DNA of 64,000 nt from NCBI RefSeq assembly GCF_019443125.1, contig NZ_JAHYXK010000006.1:62001-126000 (forward strand), written 5' to 3'. Positions 35,843 through 44,495 of the stretch are shown here, piece after piece (the first letter of the stretch is position 1; each line of letters begins with the position of its first letter). This stretch comes from Pontibacter aydingkolensis (GTDB lineage Bacteria > Bacteroidota > Bacteroidia > Cytophagales > Hymenobacteraceae). The notes below the pieces were generated by a model. It did not search any database. It was given only the letters and a program-made list of their open reading frames with translations, and was not told where the DNA came from. The position numbers and the translations under genes were made by a program.

Positions 35843-36733
35843 GTGAACAGACCTAAAGGAAAACTAATAGCAGTTGGAGGCAACGAAGACAAAGGAAGCT
35901 ACCCAAACCCCAAATCAAAGCGTAAATATTACTTAGACTTCTTTGAACTGGGTATACTTAAACGCTTCTTAAAGGAGATACCCGTTAAAAAGCCACAGAT
36001 AGAGGTAATTACGACTGCCTCAATGATACCTGAGGAAGTTGGGGAACGTTATCTGAGTGCCTTTGGTATTCTTGGTGCTGAAAATGTAAACATGATGCAC
36101 ATCAAAACTGAAGAAGATGCGCATATACCGGAATATATAAAGCGTATCAGAGAAGCAGACGGTGTGATGTTTAGCGGTGGAGATCAATCCAGGATTATCA
36201 GGATGTTTCATGGAACCGAAATTGTGGATATTCTGAAACACCGCTACGAGAACGAGGATTTCATTATTGCGGGCACCAGCGCCGGGGCTATGGCCATGTC
36301 CAAAGTGATGATTAAAGGCGGCAGTGCTCCGGAGTCATTACTAAAAGGTTCTGTTAAAATAGGCCATGGTTTAAATCTTATTGACGATGTGATCATAGAT
36401 ACCCATTTTGTAACACGCGGCAGGTTTGGCAGGTTAATGGAAGCCGTAGTTACACACCCAAAAACGGTTGGCATTGGCCTGGGCGAGGATACCGGCGTAT
36501 TAATTACAGAAGGCCACATGATCGAGACCATTGGCTCAAATCTTGTAGTGATTGCTGACAGCCATGATGTAAAGTATACTAATATTAACAGTATAGATGC
36601 TGGAAGGCCAGTATCCATCTCGAACCTGATCATGCATGTGTTGGCAAAGGGCAACGTTTACAACATCGAAACTAGAGAGTTCTTTAAGGATACCGAAGAC
36701 CTGAAACCTGCCAGGCTTCAACTTGAAAAATAG
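35843..36733 (+). CDS. cphB: Cyanophycinase
   Basis: This 296-residue serine peptidase of family S51 hydrolyses cyanophycin to beta-Asp-Arg dipeptides. The nucleophile S146 lies in AGTSAGAMAMS, and the conserved FSGGDQSRI and VIIDTHFVTRGRFGRL segments are present. I accept the GTG at 35843 as start: the protein begins MNRPKGKLIAVGGNEDKG, which matches the family, and no ATG lies nearby. There is no signal peptide, so it acts in the cytoplasm. An isoaspartyl peptidase gene that would split the dipeptides lies convergent, 89 bases downstream. Cyanophycin synthetase is not in the window. Confidence 0.9.
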   Translation: MNRPKGKLIAVGGNEDKGSYPNPKSKRKYYLDFFELGILKRFLKEIPVKKPQIEVITTASMIPEEVGERYLSAFGILGAENVNMMHIKTEEDAHIPEYIKRIREADGVMFSGGDQSRIIRMFHGTEIVDILKHRYENEDFIIAGTSAGAMAMSKVMIKGGSAPESLLKGSVKIGHGLNLIDDVIIDTHFVTRGRFGRLMEAVVTHPKTVGIGLGEDTGVLITEGHMIETIGSNLVVIADSHDVKYTNINSIDAGRPVSISNLIMHVLAKGNVYNIETREFFKDTEDLKPARLQLEK

Positions 36734-36822
36734 TGGAAATGTGAACTATGAGGCCACAGCCCTAGCCTGAACTAACAATAGGGGCAACGCCATTATATTA
36801 CATTTACGCTCTGCAACTATTA

Positions 36823-37755
36823 TTAGTCTTTATAAATAGCAGTAAAGGTTTCCTGGTCGTTTAGCTTGCTTGCCCTGTACATACCATCCGAGTTAAAGGA
36901 TAAAACGACTTCCCCGGCTGTGTCAACGGCAATCAAACCTCCATCTCCGCCAATGGACTTCAGTTTTTTCATTACAACCTCATCGCAGGCCTTTTGCAAA
37001 GTATAGCCTTTGTACTCCATCAGGCAGGAAACATCGTAGGCCACTACAGCACGTATAAAAAACTCACCGTGGCCGGTACAGGAAACTGCGCAGGTTTTGT
37101 TATTGGCATAGTTGCCCGCCCCTATAAGTGGCGTGTCTCCTACTCTGCTATACTTTTTATTCGTCATACCACCGGTAGAAGTGGCAGCTGCCACATTTCC
37201 GTCCATATCCAGTGCTACGGCTCCTACTGTACCGAATTTATGCTTCTTTTTTTCGGAGTGATCCAGTTGGGTTTTGCCTGACTCTCTTGCATCCTGCAGT
37301 TGCTGGTAGCGGTACTCATCGTAGAAATAGGCCGCAGGGGCAAACTCTATGTCATGGTTCAGGGCAAACTCTTCTGCACCCTGCCCCATCAGCATCACAA
37401 ACTCAGATTTATCCATTACTTTACGGGCCAGTTTAACCGGGTTTTTGATATGCCGTACCCCTGCAACAGCACCAGCATCCAGTGTTTTACCGCACATAAT
37501 AGCCGCATCCATTTCGTGCTTCCCCTCATTGGTAAACACAGATCCGCGTCCGGCATTGAACAGCGGGGTATTCTCGAGGTGTAACACAGCCAGCTCTACG
37601 GCATCCAGTGCCGAACCCCCTTTCTGTAGCACACCGTGTCCGGCCATGATAGCTTGCTCCAGGGCATCTTTATAGGCTTTCTCTTTTTCCGGGGTAAGCG
37701 ACGACTTGCTTATGGTACCTGCTCCACCATGTATGGCAATGGCATAATTTTTCAT
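36823..37755 (-). CDS. iaaA: Isoaspartyl peptidase / L-asparaginase (Ntn hydrolase)
   Basis: This 310-residue plant-type asparaginase is made as a precursor that cleaves itself before the nucleophile T176 in FGTVGAVALD. The N-terminal AIHGGAGTI and the later GDTPLIGAGNYA and SCTGHGEFFIR motifs are all conserved. It cleaves beta-aspartyl dipeptides. Next to cyanophycinase this gives a full route from cyanophycin to Asp and Arg. The two genes converge and are not an operon, so shared regulation would need separate promoters. There is no signal peptide. Confidence 0.93.
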   Translation of the reverse strand: MKNYAIAIHGGAGTISKSSLTPEKEKAYKDALEQAIMAGHGVLQKGGSALDAVELAVLHLENTPLFNAGRGSVFTNEGKHEMDAAIMCGKTLDAGAVAGVRHIKNPVKLARKVMDKSEFVMLMGQGAEEFALNHDIEFAPAAYFYDEYRYQQLQDARESGKTQLDHSEKKKHKFGTVGAVALDMDGNVAAATSTGGMTNKKYSRVGDTPLIGAGNYANNKTCAVSCTGHGEFFIRAVVAYDVSCLMEYKGYTLQKACDEVVMKKLKSIGGDGGLIAVDTAGEVVLSFNSDGMYRASKLNDQETFTAIYKD

Positions 37756-37888
37756 AGAATGCTCTGTTTTAAAGTATAGAATAAGGCTTACGCCTGAGAG
37801 TGAAAAGCAGTTGATGTTTTTGTAACCTGAGCTTAAAAAAACAACTAAAATTCTCCTAACGCAGGACCTTTTTCAGCTGGAAAATAGT

Positions 37889-37896
37889 TATCTTTG
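37889..37896 (+). promoter_or_regulatory. Bacteroidota -7 element TATCTTTG
   Basis: This is a perfect TAnnTTTG match, 36 bases before the DUF3127 start. Confidence 0.6.
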
Positions 37897-37931
37897 TTCT
37901 TATCAAAATAACCTATTATAAAAGATTAATT

Positions 37932-38297
37932 ATGTCGTTTGATATCCAAGGTAAACTTTACGAAGCATTTGAGGAGCAGCAGGTAAGCGAAAAATTCAGA
38001 AAGCGTGAATTCGTGCTGGAGATTCCCGATGGCTCTTACACGCAGTATGTAAAGTTTCAGCTTACGCAGGACAAGTGCAGCCTGTTAGACCAGTTTAAAA
38101 CAGGTGACGAAGTGAAAGTTACATTTAACCTTAGTGGTAAGCCTTTTACAAAAAATGGCCAAACGATGTACTTTACCAACCTGCAGGCCTGGAGAATGGA
38201 GCCGGCGGCGAATAACTTTGGCGCTCCGGCAGGCGCTCCGCAGCAGGAAGCACCGGCATTTTACAGCAGCGAAGCTGATAACGACTTGCCATTCTAA
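37932..38297 (+). CDS. DUF3127 protein (OB-fold-like, SSB-related)
   Basis: This 121-residue protein starts MSFDIQGKLYEAFEEQQVSE and has KREFVLEI, YVKFQLTQDKC and VTFNLSGKP, the pattern of DUF3127. The family is widespread in Bacteroidota and is predicted to have an OB-fold. The tail (APQQEAPAFYSSEADNDLPF) ends in an acidic DNDLPF-like peptide very like the C-terminus of single-strand DNA-binding proteins, which recruits repair enzymes. That suggests a role on single-stranded DNA. It has its own promoter and terminator. Confidence 0.88.
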   Translation: MSFDIQGKLYEAFEEQQVSEKFRKREFVLEIPDGSYTQYVKFQLTQDKCSLLDQFKTGDEVKVTFNLSGKPFTKNGQTMYFTNLQAWRMEPAANNFGAPAGAPQQEAPAFYSSEADNDLPF

Positions 38298-38320
38298 TTC
38301 AGCAAGACTAACCATACTTA

Positions 38321-38348
38321 AAGCGAGCCATGTGCTCGCTTTTTTTTT
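38321..38348 (+). terminator. Terminator after the DUF3127 gene
   Basis: AAGCGAGC and GCTCGCTT arms with a 5-base loop are followed by a run of eight or more T. Confidence 0.9.
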
Positions 38349-38445
38349 GAGGTAAAGTATAACTTAAATCATCAATTTCAATTATAAGGATATAGCACCA
38401 CCACCGCAACAGGTATACAGTATACTTGATTAATTAACCGACACC

Positions 38446-39102
38446 ATGTTCAGCACACCCTATAACCCCTTAGAAGAGCTCAGGCGCATGATCCTGCGTG
38501 GCGAGAACGATACTGTTGATTTCAAGCAGCGTGTTACACAGCCCGAGAAAATCGCCCGCACCCTGGTTTCATTTGCCAATACCCGCGGGGGCACAATACT
38601 GATAGGTGTAAAAGACAATGGCTATATCTGCGGTATAGATCCCGAGGAGGAGTTGCATACATTGAGACTGGCTTCAGAACATTACTGCGACCCGCCGGTT
38701 GCGCTGGAGTATGAAGAAATAGACAGCGACCACCGCACAGTGCTTAAAGTTACAGTGCATGAAAGTGTACTAAAACCCCATTTTGCAAAAGTAAAGGAAG
38801 ACGATTGGCGTGGCTATGTGCGTGTAAGGGACACAAGTGTGCAAACAAGCAAGATGGTTAACAAAGCCCTGCAGAACGAACAACCTGAGCCTTCGCCCGC
38901 ATTTGAGAAGCTACCCCTGGAGAAACATGAGACCTCTGTACTGGAGTACCTGCAGTTAAACCCGCGTATTACGCTTAAGCAGTACATGAAACTAGCTAAC
39001 ATTTCGCAGCGCAGGGCATACCGCACGCTGGTAAAACTGGTTATCCACGGCTACCTGCGCCTGCATGATAAAGAGAAAGAAGATTATTATACGCTAAGCT
39101 AA
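38446..39102 (+). CDS. AlbA_2/Schlafen-type ATP-binding protein with winged helix
   Basis: This 218-residue cytoplasmic protein has an AlbA_2 domain (residues 10-130), recognised from DFKQRVTQPEKIARTLVSFANTR and GGTILIGVKDNG. A C-terminal winged helix follows (LEYLQLNPRITLKQYMKLAN, then ISQRRAYRTLVKLVIHGYL). Such proteins are usually annotated as putative transcriptional regulators. In other bacteria AlbA_2 domains also occur in defence proteins. It has no obvious partner and no phage-like neighbours. Role unknown. Confidence 0.85.
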   Translation: MFSTPYNPLEELRRMILRGENDTVDFKQRVTQPEKIARTLVSFANTRGGTILIGVKDNGYICGIDPEEELHTLRLASEHYCDPPVALEYEEIDSDHRTVLKVTVHESVLKPHFAKVKEDDWRGYVRVRDTSVQTSKMVNKALQNEQPEPSPAFEKLPLEKHETSVLEYLQLNPRITLKQYMKLANISQRRAYRTLVKLVIHGYLRLHDKEKEDYYTLS

Positions 39103-39197
39103 AGCCATACTATACTTTAAGAACGATTGACACAGAACCCCGTTTATACTATGGGAGATTACATTTTAAAGCCAAATCACTTTCTTGAGTTAATGGT

Positions 39198-39731
39198 ATG
39201 GAGTATAGGCATATTCACTATTTGCATTTTGAGCCTGGAGTAGAGGAAAACTCAGTTTTAGACAGTGCGATATTGCTTGTCAATCAGCCTAAAAAGGACA
39301 ATATACTTCTCAAGATAGCTTCATTTATTTGCAGGCATACTAACGTGGAATACATTGGTATTGGGCTTTTAAACAAGGAAAAAAATGAGATAAACACATG
39401 CGTAATGCTTAAAAGAGACAAAGTACTGAAGAATACAAATTACTCTTTGAAAGGGACGCCGTGTGATAAGGTATTGATACAAAGATTTTGCTATTATCCC
39501 TTCGATGTTCAGGATTATTTTCCGGACGACAAAATACTCCGCAAATTAAATATTAAAAGCTACCTGGGCACTATACTTTTATCTGAGGATAATGAAGCGA
39601 TTGGTGTAGTGGAGTTAATGGATACTAAGTCAATAAAGAACCCTGCATTTGCAGAGCATCTTATCCTGGTTTTAAGTCCGGCTATAGAAAACGAACTGAC
39701 ACTAATGCTGAGTGAAGGAAAAAGTTGCTGA
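39198..39731 (+). CDS. GAF-domain-like protein
   Basis: This 177-residue soluble protein resembles a single GAF sensory domain: helix KKDNILLKIASFICRHTNVEYIGIGLL, then strand NEINTCVMLKRD, and a final GTILLSEDNEAIGVVELMD followed by a helix. No output domain is attached, so it would have to act through a partner. It may sense a small molecule. It starts 95 bases after the AlbA_2 gene on the same strand. Base composition is lower in GC than the neighbours. The assignment is by pattern only. Confidence 0.55.
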   Translation: MEYRHIHYLHFEPGVEENSVLDSAILLVNQPKKDNILLKIASFICRHTNVEYIGIGLLNKEKNEINTCVMLKRDKVLKNTNYSLKGTPCDKVLIQRFCYYPFDVQDYFPDDKILRKLNIKSYLGTILLSEDNEAIGVVELMDTKSIKNPAFAEHLILVLSPAIENELTLMLSEGKSC

Positions 39732-39802
39732 TATCTACTCCCTAATCCGTAGTCCTGAATGCAAAGTATACTTCGTTAATTATCCTTTTCTAAGTCCTTT
39801 TA

Positions 39803-39964
39803 AGAGGCTGTTTTGATTTTATTGTTGGGAGCGAAAAAGAGATTTAAGGGTTCTGGCGAGACTCCTTTTGAGTGGCATAGCAGCGCTATGGCTCGAAAAA
39901 GAGACGAAGCCAGGTTTCGTAAAATCAACTTTGCAGCCAAACGAATAAATTCAAAACAGCCTCT
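39803..39964. mobile_element. MITE-like element with terminal inverted repeats
   Basis: AGAGGCTGTTTTGA at 39803-39816 has its reverse complement ending at 39964. The arms stay similar for about 24 bases. The 162-bp interior carries only a short accidental open frame. It lies 18 bases beyond the end of the broken YwqK-like gene. No target-site duplication is clear. Confidence 0.55.
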
Positions 39965-39982
39965 AAGAAGTCTCAAATTTAC

Positions 39983-40445
39983 TTATCTCCTGCCAACAAG
40001 AATTCCAGATTCATAAATTCCCGTGTGGCTGTGGCAACCTCCCAAATCGTATACTTCCCAGTCAACGGACCAAAAGTATTTAACCAAAATACTTGTTTCT
40101 GTAAAACGAACAAGTCCTTTTCTGGCTAATTGTCCACTCTCGTGGTATTTCCATACTGAATTAATTCGCTGTTACGTTTATACTTTTCGCGCATATAGCC
40201 TAAGCCGCTTGGATAATAATAACGCCAGGCACCCATCTCATTTCCATGCCTGAACCTGCCGTTGCGAATTACGATATTATCATCGCCCAAGTATATTTTC
40301 CAGCGGCCATGCATCCTGCCTTCCTTATCATACTTATCGAGCTTGAACTACAGGAAATTTTTACTGGCTTTGGCGTAACAACTTCCTGGGTACTAGCTGC
40401 TACAGGGTTTAAAGCTATAAACAGAAGCACAAAGTATAAACGCAT
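39983..40445 (-). pseudogene. YwqK/MORN-repeat-like protein, two frameshifts
   Basis: Three frames on the minus strand join into one protein. Frame 1 (ATG at 40445) gives the signal peptide MRLYFVLLFIALNPVAAST. Frame 2 gives EGRMHGRWKIYLGDDNI and GNEMGAWRYYYPSG. Frame 3 gives WKYHESGQLARKG and ends at 39983. The G-x-W-x-x-Y-x-x-x-G pattern is that of MORN-like repeats found in YwqK-family proteins. The shifts fall near 40340 and between about 40145 and 40165. The protein is inactivated unless the shifts are sequencing errors. A MITE-like element adjoins its 3' end. Confidence 0.7.
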
Positions 40446-40724
40446 GTCGGTTGTCTTGACATGATAAACTAAAGTATAGATAAGCACCCTAATCAACTAA
40501 TAAATTAGTTTAAGAATTAGTAAAACGTAAATATTTACTAGTCAGTTAAGTATAAATTTAATAAGCCCGTTATATTAAAAATATAAAAACTAGATAGGTA
40601 ATTCGTTAGCCGGTGCATCTAAATATTCGTAAACAACTATAAACAGAGCCCCTGTACGTCAAGGGCCACCCCAGACAATACAAGCACCTATTTTACTTTC
40701 GGTTTCACCCTAAACCCCTCGCCT

Positions 40725-42146
40725 ATGGCAACCATAAGCAAAACAAACAAAACCAACCAAGACAGTATTAAAACAGCTGTAAACGGAAGCAAAAAGCCCA
40801 AGCCAATCACAAAAAAAACGTCTCTCACAGATCAAAAAAAAATATTCGTCCTTGACACTTCCGTTATACTTTACGACCACAGCGCTATCCAGAATTTCCA
40901 GGAACATGATGTTGCTATCCCGATTACGGTACTCGAAGAGCTGGACAATTTTAAAAAAGGCAATGACATCAAGAATTTTGAGGCCCGGGAATTTATCCGG
41001 TTCATAGATAAGCTCTCAGCAGAGCACAAACTGCAGGAATGGCTGCCACTGAACGGGAAAAACAAAGGCAAGTTCAGGGTACTTATGAACCATAGTTCGT
41101 CGCTGGATGCCGTGAATATTTTTGGAGACAAAAACGACCACCGCATCCTCAACTCTGCGCTGCAACTGCAGCAGGAAATGCCAAACCAAAACATCGTGCT
41201 GGTTACTAAAGATATTAACCTGCGCCTGAAAGCACGGGCCCTTAACCTGGTAGCCGAAGATTACGAGACTGGTAAGATACAGGATGTGGCCGGACTGTAT
41301 ACCGGTAACGACACTGTGGAGGATGTGCAGGCAAACGTTATCAACGAACTCTATGAAAAAGGTATTTGCGATGTAAAGAAAGTATTCACGGAAGCCCCTA
41401 CAGATAACCACTTCTATATTCTGAAGAGCTTTAAGAACTCTGTGCTGGCCTTTTACAATGCAGCAGATAAGCAGCTGGAGCGTGTAGATAAACTGAATGC
41501 CTTTGGCGTAAAGCCACGCAACGCTGAACAGGCCTTTGCACTACATGCGCTGCTTAATCCGCAGGTAAAACTGGTATCGGTGCAGGGTGTGGCAGGTACC
41601 GGTAAAACACTGCTGGCACTTGCATCGGCTATTGAGCAGCGCCGGGAGTATAAGCAGATCTACCTTGCCCGCCCTATTGTGCCGCTCAGCAACAAAGACA
41701 TCGGTTACCTGCCCGGCGATATCAAATCAAAGCTAAACCCCTACATGGAGCCGCTCTGGGATAACCTGAAGTATATACAAAACCAGTTTTCAGAAACCAG
41801 CAAGGAGTACCAGAAGATAAAGGACATGGTAGAACTGGAGAAACTCGTGATTACGCCGCTGGCCTACATCAGGGGCCGCAGCTTGTCCAACATTATCTTT
41901 ATTGTGGATGAGGCGCAGAACCTGACACCGCATGAAGTAAAGACCATTATCTCAAGGGCCGGCGAGAATACCAAGATCATCTTTACCGGAGACATCTACC
42001 AGATAGACACGCCATACTTAGACTCACAGAGCAACGGCTTGTCGTACCTGATAGACAGGGCAAAGAACCACCCATTGTATGCGCATATTACTCTACTGAA
42101 GGGAGAGCGCTCTGAGCTGGCAAACTTAGCCAACGAGTTACTTTAA
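40725..42146 (+). CDS. phoH: PIN-PhoH family protein
   Basis: This 473-residue protein couples a PIN nuclease domain to a PhoH ATPase. The PIN domain (about 38-170) shows FVLDTSVILYD with acidic D44 and D51 and an ITVLEELDNFKKG stretch. The PhoH domain has Walker A GVAGTGKT (288-295), the conserved YLARPIVPLSNKDIGYLPGD and the DEAQN Walker B. Characterised PhoH2-type PIN-PhoH proteins have ATP-dependent RNA helicase and RNase activity. The N-terminal 35 residues are Lys/Thr-rich and disordered. It is followed by a strong bidirectional terminator. Confidence 0.93.
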   Translation: MATISKTNKTNQDSIKTAVNGSKKPKPITKKTSLTDQKKIFVLDTSVILYDHSAIQNFQEHDVAIPITVLEELDNFKKGNDIKNFEAREFIRFIDKLSAEHKLQEWLPLNGKNKGKFRVLMNHSSSLDAVNIFGDKNDHRILNSALQLQQEMPNQNIVLVTKDINLRLKARALNLVAEDYETGKIQDVAGLYTGNDTVEDVQANVINELYEKGICDVKKVFTEAPTDNHFYILKSFKNSVLAFYNAADKQLERVDKLNAFGVKPRNAEQAFALHALLNPQVKLVSVQGVAGTGKTLLALASAIEQRREYKQIYLARPIVPLSNKDIGYLPGDIKSKLNPYMEPLWDNLKYIQNQFSETSKEYQKIKDMVELEKLVITPLAYIRGRSLSNIIFIVDEAQNLTPHEVKTIISRAGENTKIIFTGDIYQIDTPYLDSQSNGLSYLIDRAKNHPLYAHITLLKGERSELANLANELL

Positions 42147-42167
42147 AGTATAAGTCCTGCTAAAATA

Positions 42168-42206
42168 AAAACGCCTGAGCTACAAGTATAGTAGCTCAGG
42201 CGTTTG
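42168..42206. terminator. Bidirectional terminator between PIN-PhoH and the PaiB pseudogene
   Basis: The arms AAACGCCTGAGCTA and TAGCTCAGGCGTTT enclose about 9 bases. An A-rich 5' flank and a T-rich 3' flank let it serve both strands. Confidence 0.85.
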
Positions 42207-42231
42207 TGTTATACTCATGTGAGTGAGTGAG

Positions 42232-42845
42232 TTAGCTATACTCTTCCCGCATGATTTCCCCAAGTCTGTGTATGGTAGAATCTTTGCTTTCGAGCAGGCT
42301 TTCCATTACACTATTCTTATCAGCATCGCTTTTACCTTGGCTGATCTTATACTTTCCATCCAAGCGGGTAACAGCAATTTCGAACATGACAATACCATTT
42401 AGCATGCCTTTAACATACTTTTCTGGAAGATTCTTAAACTGCTGCATGTAACCGGCATCAAAAGAGTTTATGGAGGCTTCCATGGCAGCCATCACATCCT
42501 CTTGTTGCTAAATAATCGTGGGCTTACCATAAGCGTGCACTGCACAGTAGTTCCAAGTGGGTACATTCAATTGCTTCTCATAAAGCGCAGGTGAAATATA
42601 AGCATGCGGTTCCTGAAATATAACAAGCGCCTCCTGCCCTGCTTTCAGGTCTTTCCATTGGGGGTTCTGCTTCGCCACATGTGTCTGTAGAATTAGCTGT
42701 TCATTTCGGTTTTCTACCACAAAAGGCAGATGTGTGGCAAATGGTTTATTATCTTGTATGGTGACAAGGGTGGCAAAACTGAATTCGCGCATAAACTTGT
42801 CAGCTTTTGCTGATCTTTTACCTGGTAATGGGTTGGCGTGTACAT
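42232..42845 (-). pseudogene. FMN-binding negative regulator (PaiB-like), frameshift plus in-frame stop
   Basis: The minus strand encodes a PaiB-family protein in pieces. The N-terminus MYTPTHYQVKDQQKL (ATG at 42845) shifts frame near 42795, where one base is missing before MREFSFATLV. The main piece runs through HAYISPALYEKQLNVPTWNY to GKPTII, where an in-frame TAG (42508-42510) interrupts. The remaining 90 or so residues (MEASINSFDAGYMQQF and AVTRLDGKYKISQGKS) follow in the same frame. All family landmarks survive, so the decay is recent. It is unlikely to yield functional protein. Confidence 0.85.
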
Positions 42846-42905
42846 AGTTTTTCTTTTGTGTAGATGAATGAAGAATCAGAATGTATATGGGGCACTAAAT
42901 TAAAC

Positions 42906-43481
42906 TTACATGTTAGCTACCCTGCGCTTAGATACTGGCTGGGCTGCTTTTTTCAAAAGTATACTTTTAAGGCCACTTAAACCTTTGTCGAGCTCTTCCT
43001 GCTTTTTATACTTCTGCCAAGCACCAAATAGTCTGGCTATTGGCTCATCTTTTACAGTTGCCGTTTGCCTCCAATGCAGCTTTGTGTGTCCATCCTCAAC
43101 CTGCTCTAAGGTAAATATCCCATTGGTAGTGTCAGAGGAGCTTTTGTCGCTTTGCCTGTAAGTTAGGCGATTGGGGATGATGCTCTCTGTAAAAACAACA
43201 ACTCCTGTGCCCACTTTATCACCGCTCCACTCCATGCGTGCTCCGCTACCAGACATAGGCCCGCTGTACATCCTGATCATGCTTGGGTCAGCTGTTGTGT
43301 TTACTGCGTTCCACTGCTCCCACTCCGCAGGATTTTCTAATAAAGTATAAACCTGCTCCGGCTTTGCATCCAGCACAATGCTTTGCTCTACTTCTATCTG
43401 CAATGGCATTTGGTAAGATGCGCCAAAAAGCGCAACAGCCAGCAGCATTATAGCCAGAATCACAATCTTTAGCAGTCTCAT
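42906..43481 (-). CDS. SRPBCC (polyketide cyclase/START-like) protein with N-terminal membrane anchor
   Basis: This 191-residue protein starts with one hydrophobic helix (LLKIVILAIMLLAVALFGAS) and then has an SRPBCC fold: EQSIVLDAKPEQVYTLLENPAEW, WNAVNTTADP and GHTKLHWRQTATVKD. SRPBCC domains bind hydrophobic ligands, and the ligand is unknown here. The topology puts the domain in the periplasm or tethers it to the membrane. The C-terminus is Lys/Arg-rich. It lies 60 bases upstream of the broken PaiB gene in the same direction. Confidence 0.82.
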   Translation of the reverse strand: MRLLKIVILAIMLLAVALFGASYQMPLQIEVEQSIVLDAKPEQVYTLLENPAEWEQWNAVNTTADPSMIRMYSGPMSGSGARMEWSGDKVGTGVVVFTESIIPNRLTYRQSDKSSSDTTNGIFTLEQVEDGHTKLHWRQTATVKDEPIARLFGAWQKYKKQEELDKGLSGLKSILLKKAAQPVSKRRVANM

Positions 43482-43690
43482 ATTCGTTATCAGGAAAAAA
43501 GGTTGTTGGATGTTATGCGAGCAGGATTTGCTGTATCAATTTAAAGGAGTATTTCGCTAGTAAACAAGCGATGAAGGGTAAATATTTATTAACATTTTAT
43601 CTATTTAAATTTATTCTGATCAGATTAACTTAGCTTAAAACCCGCTGTTATCGTATGGGGTAACATAGAGACTAAAATATATAAGATAAT

Positions 43691-44143
43691 ATGATAAGCG
43701 ATTGGATACAAAAAGGCCTACAGCTCTCCCAAAACCCAATTTTTAAGAAGTTTATGGGCAGAGCAGGCGTATTGATGGCTAAGCCTGCCAAATTAGCGTT
43801 TCTGCTTAGCACAGCCTACACAAAGCTATTAGATGCAGAAAGCAAGGAAACGGGTTTCCAGCAGGTTAAAAACCTGATGCATACTTTTATCCGACTTGTG
43901 AAGGCATACATGAGTGGAGAGTACCGGAATGTTGCAACAAAGTCGTTGTTAGTTGGGGTAGCCGTACTTTTATACCTGGTTACGCCTATCGACATTATAC
44001 CGGACTTTATTCCTGGCCTGGGCTTGCTCGATGACCTGAGCCTTATAGCATGGTTCATTAGTTCCTTCCAAACTGAGATAACCAAGTTCAGAAATTGGGA
44101 AGATGACCGCAGTTTTGATCACACCCGCATCGGGACTTTCTAG
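43691..44143 (+). CDS. YkvA-family DUF1232 membrane protein
   Basis: This 150-residue protein carries the DUF1232 motif VLLYLVTPIDIIPDFIPGLGLLDDLSLIAWFI at about 92-125, a short hydrophobic hairpin. The first 80 residues are mostly helical and basic. Function is unknown, although the family is very widespread. A small terminator follows, and the gene is monocistronic. Confidence 0.9.
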   Translation: MISDWIQKGLQLSQNPIFKKFMGRAGVLMAKPAKLAFLLSTAYTKLLDAESKETGFQQVKNLMHTFIRLVKAYMSGEYRNVATKSLLVGVAVLLYLVTPIDIIPDFIPGLGLLDDLSLIAWFISSFQTEITKFRNWEDDRSFDHTRIGTF

Positions 44144-44164
44144 TACACATTAAGAGTTATAATT

Positions 44165-44199
44165 TAAAGCTGCTTTCTGAGAAGGAAGCAGCTTTTTAA
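44165..44199 (+). terminator. Terminator after the YkvA-family gene
   Basis: AAAGCTGCTT and AAGCAGCTTT arms with a short loop are followed by TTTAATTTT. Confidence 0.8.
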
Positions 44200-44495
44200 T
44201 TTTGAATAAGTGCATGAGCGAATCAGTGAATATTTTTCTTGTTATGTAGGACACTAGAGAGAAGTCTGAAATTTCCTGTAACTGTATAATCATATAGTTT
44301 TCTCGCTTATCGAAAATCCCTACCCTGAACTAATAGTAACAGACAGTAAGCTCGGATACTCATTTTAAAGTAGGAATTCACTCACTCGCTCATTCACACA
44401 TTCACCAATCGCCACCTATGGCCCTGTTATTGCTGATAAAAGTATAAAATTGCGTAACTTCAGGCGCTAAATAATCTAATCAAATTAACTTACCA
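44200..44495. other. Gene-free spacer upstream of the S46 protease
   Basis: No gene or repeat family is recognised. One AAGTATA heptamer lies about 45-55 bases before the protease ATG. Confidence 0.35.

Noticed and set aside
39813-40016. 67-residue frame on the plus strand
   Set aside because: It lies in the MITE-like element and overlaps the end of the YwqK-like pseudogene.
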